A DNA stretch of 64,000 bases, taken from assembly GCA_963738375.1 (NCBI GenBank), contig CAVTWL010000004.1, positions 806,001-870,000 of the forward strand. Reading direction: 5' to 3'. Position numbers and translations under genes: made by a program. This document shows positions 60,622 through 64,000 of this stretch, one piece after another (position 1 is the stretch's first letter; each line of letters starts with the position of its first letter). The DNA is from Bog-159 sp963738375 (GTDB taxonomy: Bacteria; Acidobacteriota; Terriglobia; Bryobacterales; Bryobacteraceae). Below the pieces are notes generated by a model, which saw nothing but the letters and a program-made list of their open reading frames with translations, ran no database searches and had not been told where the DNA came from.

Positions 60622-60622
<1 letters not shown>
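59798..60622 (-). pseudogene. ABC-2 type permease, frame changed about five times
   Basis: Protein similarity continues across frames from ATG 60622 to TAG 59798: NRLWLAANAFGATLRRDLAV, IQPMFFLLIFCKILPSIG, LLPGIVGLTELMAAIQGITL, AREIDDRLLAPMPVWLVAAE, HLLIGMIVLAA, GLVIGTIVKPEQISLMFSVI, then TYYPWSALRNIRWFQ. Inferred changes are one extra base near 60502, 60440, 60340 and 60133, and one missing base near 60170; they sum to a multiple of three, giving 273 aa if all are corrected. This is the membrane half of an ABC-2 exporter (NodJ/DrrB type). Its ATG shares one base with the ATPase stop (TAATG). Conserved sequence throughout favours sequence error or very recent decay. Confidence 0.8.
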
Positions 60623-61625
<1,003 letters not shown>

Positions 61626-61673
61626 GGGTTCTACGATTGTAGCGAAAATGCGCCCTTGCGCTAAGCTGAAAAG

Positions 61674-62108
61674 ATGCGTCGAGCCCGGCAAGGCAAGGGA
61701 CCAAAATTTCCGTTTGTTCTCGAAGAGCTGAAAGACTCCGCACTGGCGCCTAGGGTCCGGACGCGGCCGATGTTCGGAAGCCACGCCGTTTATATCGACG
61801 AGAAGATCGTCTTCATCCTCAGGCAAAAGGATGACCCGCAAACACGGCGCGACGATGGGCTGTGGGTGGCGATCGCGCCGGATGCGGCGGAGTCCGTCTT
61901 GCGGGATTTTCCCGCTCTCCGTCCAATCGAGCTCTTCGCCGCGATGGGCCGCAAAGGATTTTCCGGGTGGATGAACCTGCCTGTCGGCAACGACGGTTTT
62001 GAAGAGACCGCGCTGGCCCTCTGCCGCCGGGTAATCGATGGGGATCCGCGCCTCGGCAAAATTCCGAAATCGCTCACCCGCGCCGCAAGCAAAGCGCCGC
62101 TGCGCTAA
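61674..62108 (+). CDS. TfoX N-terminal-like protein
   Basis: 144 aa from ATG 61674, divergent from the ABC ATPase start (48 bp). The sequence LAPRVRTRPMFGSHAVYIDE and KIVFILRQKDD resembles the TfoX/Sxy N-terminal domain, which usually carries RxMFGGxGLYxDGxxFxLI. Later parts, DGLWVAIAPDAAESVLRDFP, LRPIELFAAMGRKGFSGWMN, ETALALCRRVIDGDPRLGKI, look conserved but are not in the short TfoX_N proteins I know. No C-terminal TfoX domain. Function unknown; competence regulation should not be assumed. The response regulator gene begins 9 nt after its stop. Confidence 0.7.
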   Translation: MRRARQGKGPKFPFVLEELKDSALAPRVRTRPMFGSHAVYIDEKIVFILRQKDDPQTRRDDGLWVAIAPDAAESVLRDFPALRPIELFAAMGRKGFSGWMNLPVGNDGFEETALALCRRVIDGDPRLGKIPKSLTRAASKAPLR

Positions 62109-62117
62109 GCTAGGCTA

Positions 62118-62834
62118 GTGCGACTGCTGGTGGTAGAAGACGAAAAACGAATCGCCGATTTTCTGTGCCGCGGCCTGCAGGGAGCCGGCTACGCGGTGGA
62201 TGCGGCGGCTAACGGTTCGACAGCGCTCGAATTCGTACACGCCACCGATTACGACCTCGTCATCCTGGATATTATGCTGCCGGACATCGACGGCTTGCAG
62301 GTGCTAGAGAAGATCCGCAACCGCAAGGCCGGCCCTCCGGTGCTGATCCTGAGCGCGCGGGGCGCCCTCGACGATCGGGTGCGCGGCCTGGAACAAGGCG
62401 CTGACGATTATCTGGTTAAGCCTTTCGCTTTTGTGGAACTGCTGGCGCGGGTGCGGGCGCTGCTGCGGCGCGGACAACCGGCTCCGGAGCGGCTGCAGGT
62501 GGCAGACCTGTCGCTCGACTGCGTGCGCCGCAAGGTGACGCGCAATGCGGAGCCGATCGATCTGGCGCCCAAGGAGTTCGGCATTCTGGAATACATGATG
62601 CGGAACAAGGGACGTCCGCTGAGCCGCACCATGATCGTGGAACATGTTTGGGACATGGACTACGACGGGCTGACCAACATCGTGGACGTCTATATCCGTC
62701 ATCTGCGCAGCAAGATCGACGACCGCTTCCAGCAGAAACTGATCCAGACCGTGCGCGGAATCGGATACATGATCGAGGCACCGGACAAGGCCGCCGAGAA
62801 GCCCTCCGAACAGCCGATCGAACGGCAGGTGTAA
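62118..62834 (+). CDS. OmpR-family response regulator
   Basis: 238 aa from GTG 62118. Receiver: LLVVEDEKRIADFLCRGLQG, phospho-Asp in YDLVILDIMLPDIDGLQVLE, Ser/Thr in PVLILSARGALDD and Lys in DDYLVKPFAFVELLARVRAL. DNA-binding winged helix (about 130-222): DLAPKEFGILEYMMRNKGRP, LSRTMIVEHVWDMDYDGLTN, IVDVYIRHLRSKIDDRF and IQTVRGIGYMIEAP. This is a QseB/CusR-like transcription factor. The kinase gene starts on the base after its TAA stop, so the two form one two-component operon. Neighbouring ABC exporter genes are on the opposite strand and may or may not be targets. Confidence 0.95.
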   Translation: MRLLVVEDEKRIADFLCRGLQGAGYAVDAAANGSTALEFVHATDYDLVILDIMLPDIDGLQVLEKIRNRKAGPPVLILSARGALDDRVRGLEQGADDYLVKPFAFVELLARVRALLRRGQPAPERLQVADLSLDCVRRKVTRNAEPIDLAPKEFGILEYMMRNKGRPLSRTMIVEHVWDMDYDGLTNIVDVYIRHLRSKIDDRFQQKLIQTVRGIGYMIEAPDKAAEKPSEQPIERQV

Positions 62835-64000
62835 TTGTCCGGAAAGCGCCATCTCACGCGCGGATTGCGCTTCCGGCTTACCGCCGGCTACGCGCTCCTC
62901 TTCGCCCTCCTCCTGGTAGGTACCGCCGCCTTGTTTCGCGAACGGCTCGCCTATACCCTCAACGCTGAAGCGCACGACCTGTTGGAGCAGGAATGGGTGG
63001 CGATGAAAGGCTACCTGCGCATCGAACGACTTCCGCTCAAGGGTCATCCGGCCGAGCACGAACCTTGCCCACCTTATCAGGCAACCTGGGAATACGATAA
63101 GAACGATCCGGACGAGGATTTTGCCGTCGAACGCTTGCGCCGCGTTTATGTGTTGCGGGATGCCGCGGGCTGCGTAATGGAAGTGTCGACAATCTACGAT
63201 TCGATCGGCATCGAGCAGCCCAAGGAAATCGAAGCGGCCATCAAGAGCGGCCAGCCCATTTGGAAAACCCGACGGAGTCCCCATGGAATTCCCTACCTCA
63301 TCCGCGCCGGCGTGGTATACGAAGAAAAGCATCACATCCCGTTCTACGTCGCTGTAGGGCGTCTGATGGACGAGAACGAAAAAATCCTCAAGCGTTACAC
63401 CTGGATGTATGCCGGCTTGATTCCCCTTTCGCTGCTCTGCGGATGCCTGCTGGGCTGGTTCCTCACCGGTCGCGTGCTCTTGCCCGTAATGCAGGTGGCG
63501 CAAACAGCGCAAAGCATTACCGGGTCGAATTTGAGTCTCCGTATCCCGACGCGTTCAGCCGGAGATGAGCTCGATTACCTGATCCTCACATTTAATCGAA
63601 TGATCGAACGGCTGGAGAGTTCCTTCAACCAGATCCGCCAGTTTTCGACGGATGTCTCGCATGAGCTCCGCACTCCCATTACCGCCATTCGCGGACAGTT
63701 GGAGGTCGCGCTCTTTACGGCCAGCACAGTCGACCAATACCGCGACGCCACCGTGAATTCGCTCCAGGATATCGAGCGCCTCTCGCAAATCGTTAGGGCG
63801 CTGTTGCTGCTCTCGCAAGCGGAATCGGGACAACTCGCACTACAGAAAACGCGCCTCGATTTGACGGCCGTCGTCCGCGACATCGTGGAACAATTTCAGA
63901 TTCCGGCCGAAGGTGCTCGCGTCGACCTAACCGCCGATCTGCCTGCGGAGTGCCCAGCGGATGTGGATCGCGTGCAGATCGAGCGCATGCTATCGAACTT
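62835..64000 (+). CDS. Sensor histidine kinase, C-terminus outside the window
   Basis: Starts at TTG 62835 directly after the regulator's TAA; the frame is open to the end (388 codons seen). A first membrane helix (TAGYALLFALLLVGTAALF) is followed by a periplasmic loop of about 160 aa with no known sensor fold, a second helix (WMYAGLIPLSLLCGCLLGWF), HAMP (RVLLPVMQVAQTAQSITGSN), and HisKA with the H-box STDVSHELRTPITAIRGQLE. The HATPase domain only begins (LDLTAVVRDIVEQF). It is EnvZ/CusS-like in layout. Two periplasmic Cys (PCPPYQ and AAGCVME) could act in redox or metal sensing, or form a disulfide. AGGTG in the preceding gene's end is the likely ribosome site. Confidence 0.93.
   Translation, partial: MSGKRHLTRGLRFRLTAGYALLFALLLVGTAALFRERLAYTLNAEAHDLLEQEWVAMKGYLRIERLPLKGHPAEHEPCPPYQATWEYDKNDPDEDFAVERLRRVYVLRDAAGCVMEVSTIYDSIGIEQPKEIEAAIKSGQPIWKTRRSPHGIPYLIRAGVVYEEKHHIPFYVAVGRLMDENEKILKRYTWMYAGLIPLSLLCGCLLGWFLTGRVLLPVMQVAQTAQSITGSNLSLRIPTRSAGDELDYLILTFNRMIERLESSFNQIRQFSTDVSHELRTPITAIRGQLEVALFTASTVDQYRDATVNSLQDIERLSQIVRALLLLSQAESGQLALQKTRLDLTAVVRDIVEQFQIPAEGARVDLTADLPAECPADVDRVQIERMLSN

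Noticed and set aside
62304..63512. 402-codon minus-strand ORF
   Set aside because: Shadow of the OmpR-type regulator and histidine kinase, both unambiguous on the plus strand.

Overview
The window is GC-rich bacterial chromosome and most probably comes from an acidobacterium of the Solibacteraceae/Bryobacteraceae type. This is inferred from protein families that are expanded there: an NHL-repeat protein with a TIGR03437-like C-terminus, a TIGR03436-like VWA protein, a GloVer-repeat (TIGR03803-like) protein, an Oar-like TonB receptor with an N-terminal carboxypeptidase-regulatory domain, and many secreted hydrolases. I see no rRNA, tRNA, CRISPR array, transposase or phage gene.

Layout. 1-5606 (minus) is a compact type IV pilus/type II secretion operon, lolA-pilC-pilB-pilM-pilN-pilO-next gene, with pilB interrupted by two apparent 1-nt deletions. 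5661-12442 holds two divergent genes for very large secreted repeat proteins (GloVer repeats plus SLH domains; a TIM-barrel-like domain plus six FN3 domains) separated by an AT-richer 389-bp region. 12469-25560 is rich in secreted enzymes: a six-hairpin glycosidase-like protein, a class C beta-lactamase-like hydrolase, a DmpA-type aminopeptidase, an M23 protein, a penicillin acylase and a B3 metallo-beta-lactamase, along with a lectin-like protein, a broken PilZ gene and a small protein with two EF-hand-like units. 25653-30682 carries a CpsB-type phosphatase with a YdcF-like protein, GMP synthetase and an S41 protease. 31619-41520 looks like a glycan-utilisation locus: TonB receptor, GH39, a glucoamylase-like protein, a VWA protein and a glutaminase-A-like protein. 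41586-56595 is mixed: small zinc ribbon, SDR epimerase, a HipA-like kinase/DUF3037/APC permease operon, alpha/beta hydrolase, NHL protein, response regulator with a coupled microprotein, aminotransferase, MmcQ, methyltransferase, YraN, GalT and VanZ. 56592-64000 has a hybrid histidine kinase, an exosortase/EpsI pair, an ABC exporter pair with about nine apparent single-base indels, and an OmpR-type two-component system cut by the window end.

Many genes overlap or abut by 1-5 nt (ATGA, GTGA and TAATG junctions), so several multi-gene transcripts are likely. Start codons were moved from the longest open frame to the site preceding a signal peptide or a visible Shine-Dalgarno where possible; TTG and GTG starts are frequent. 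A recurring oddity is genes whose conserved protein sequence continues through single-base frame changes (pilB, PilZ, a beta-propeller remnant, the ABC pair). This may be local sequence error or recent decay, and only reads can decide it.
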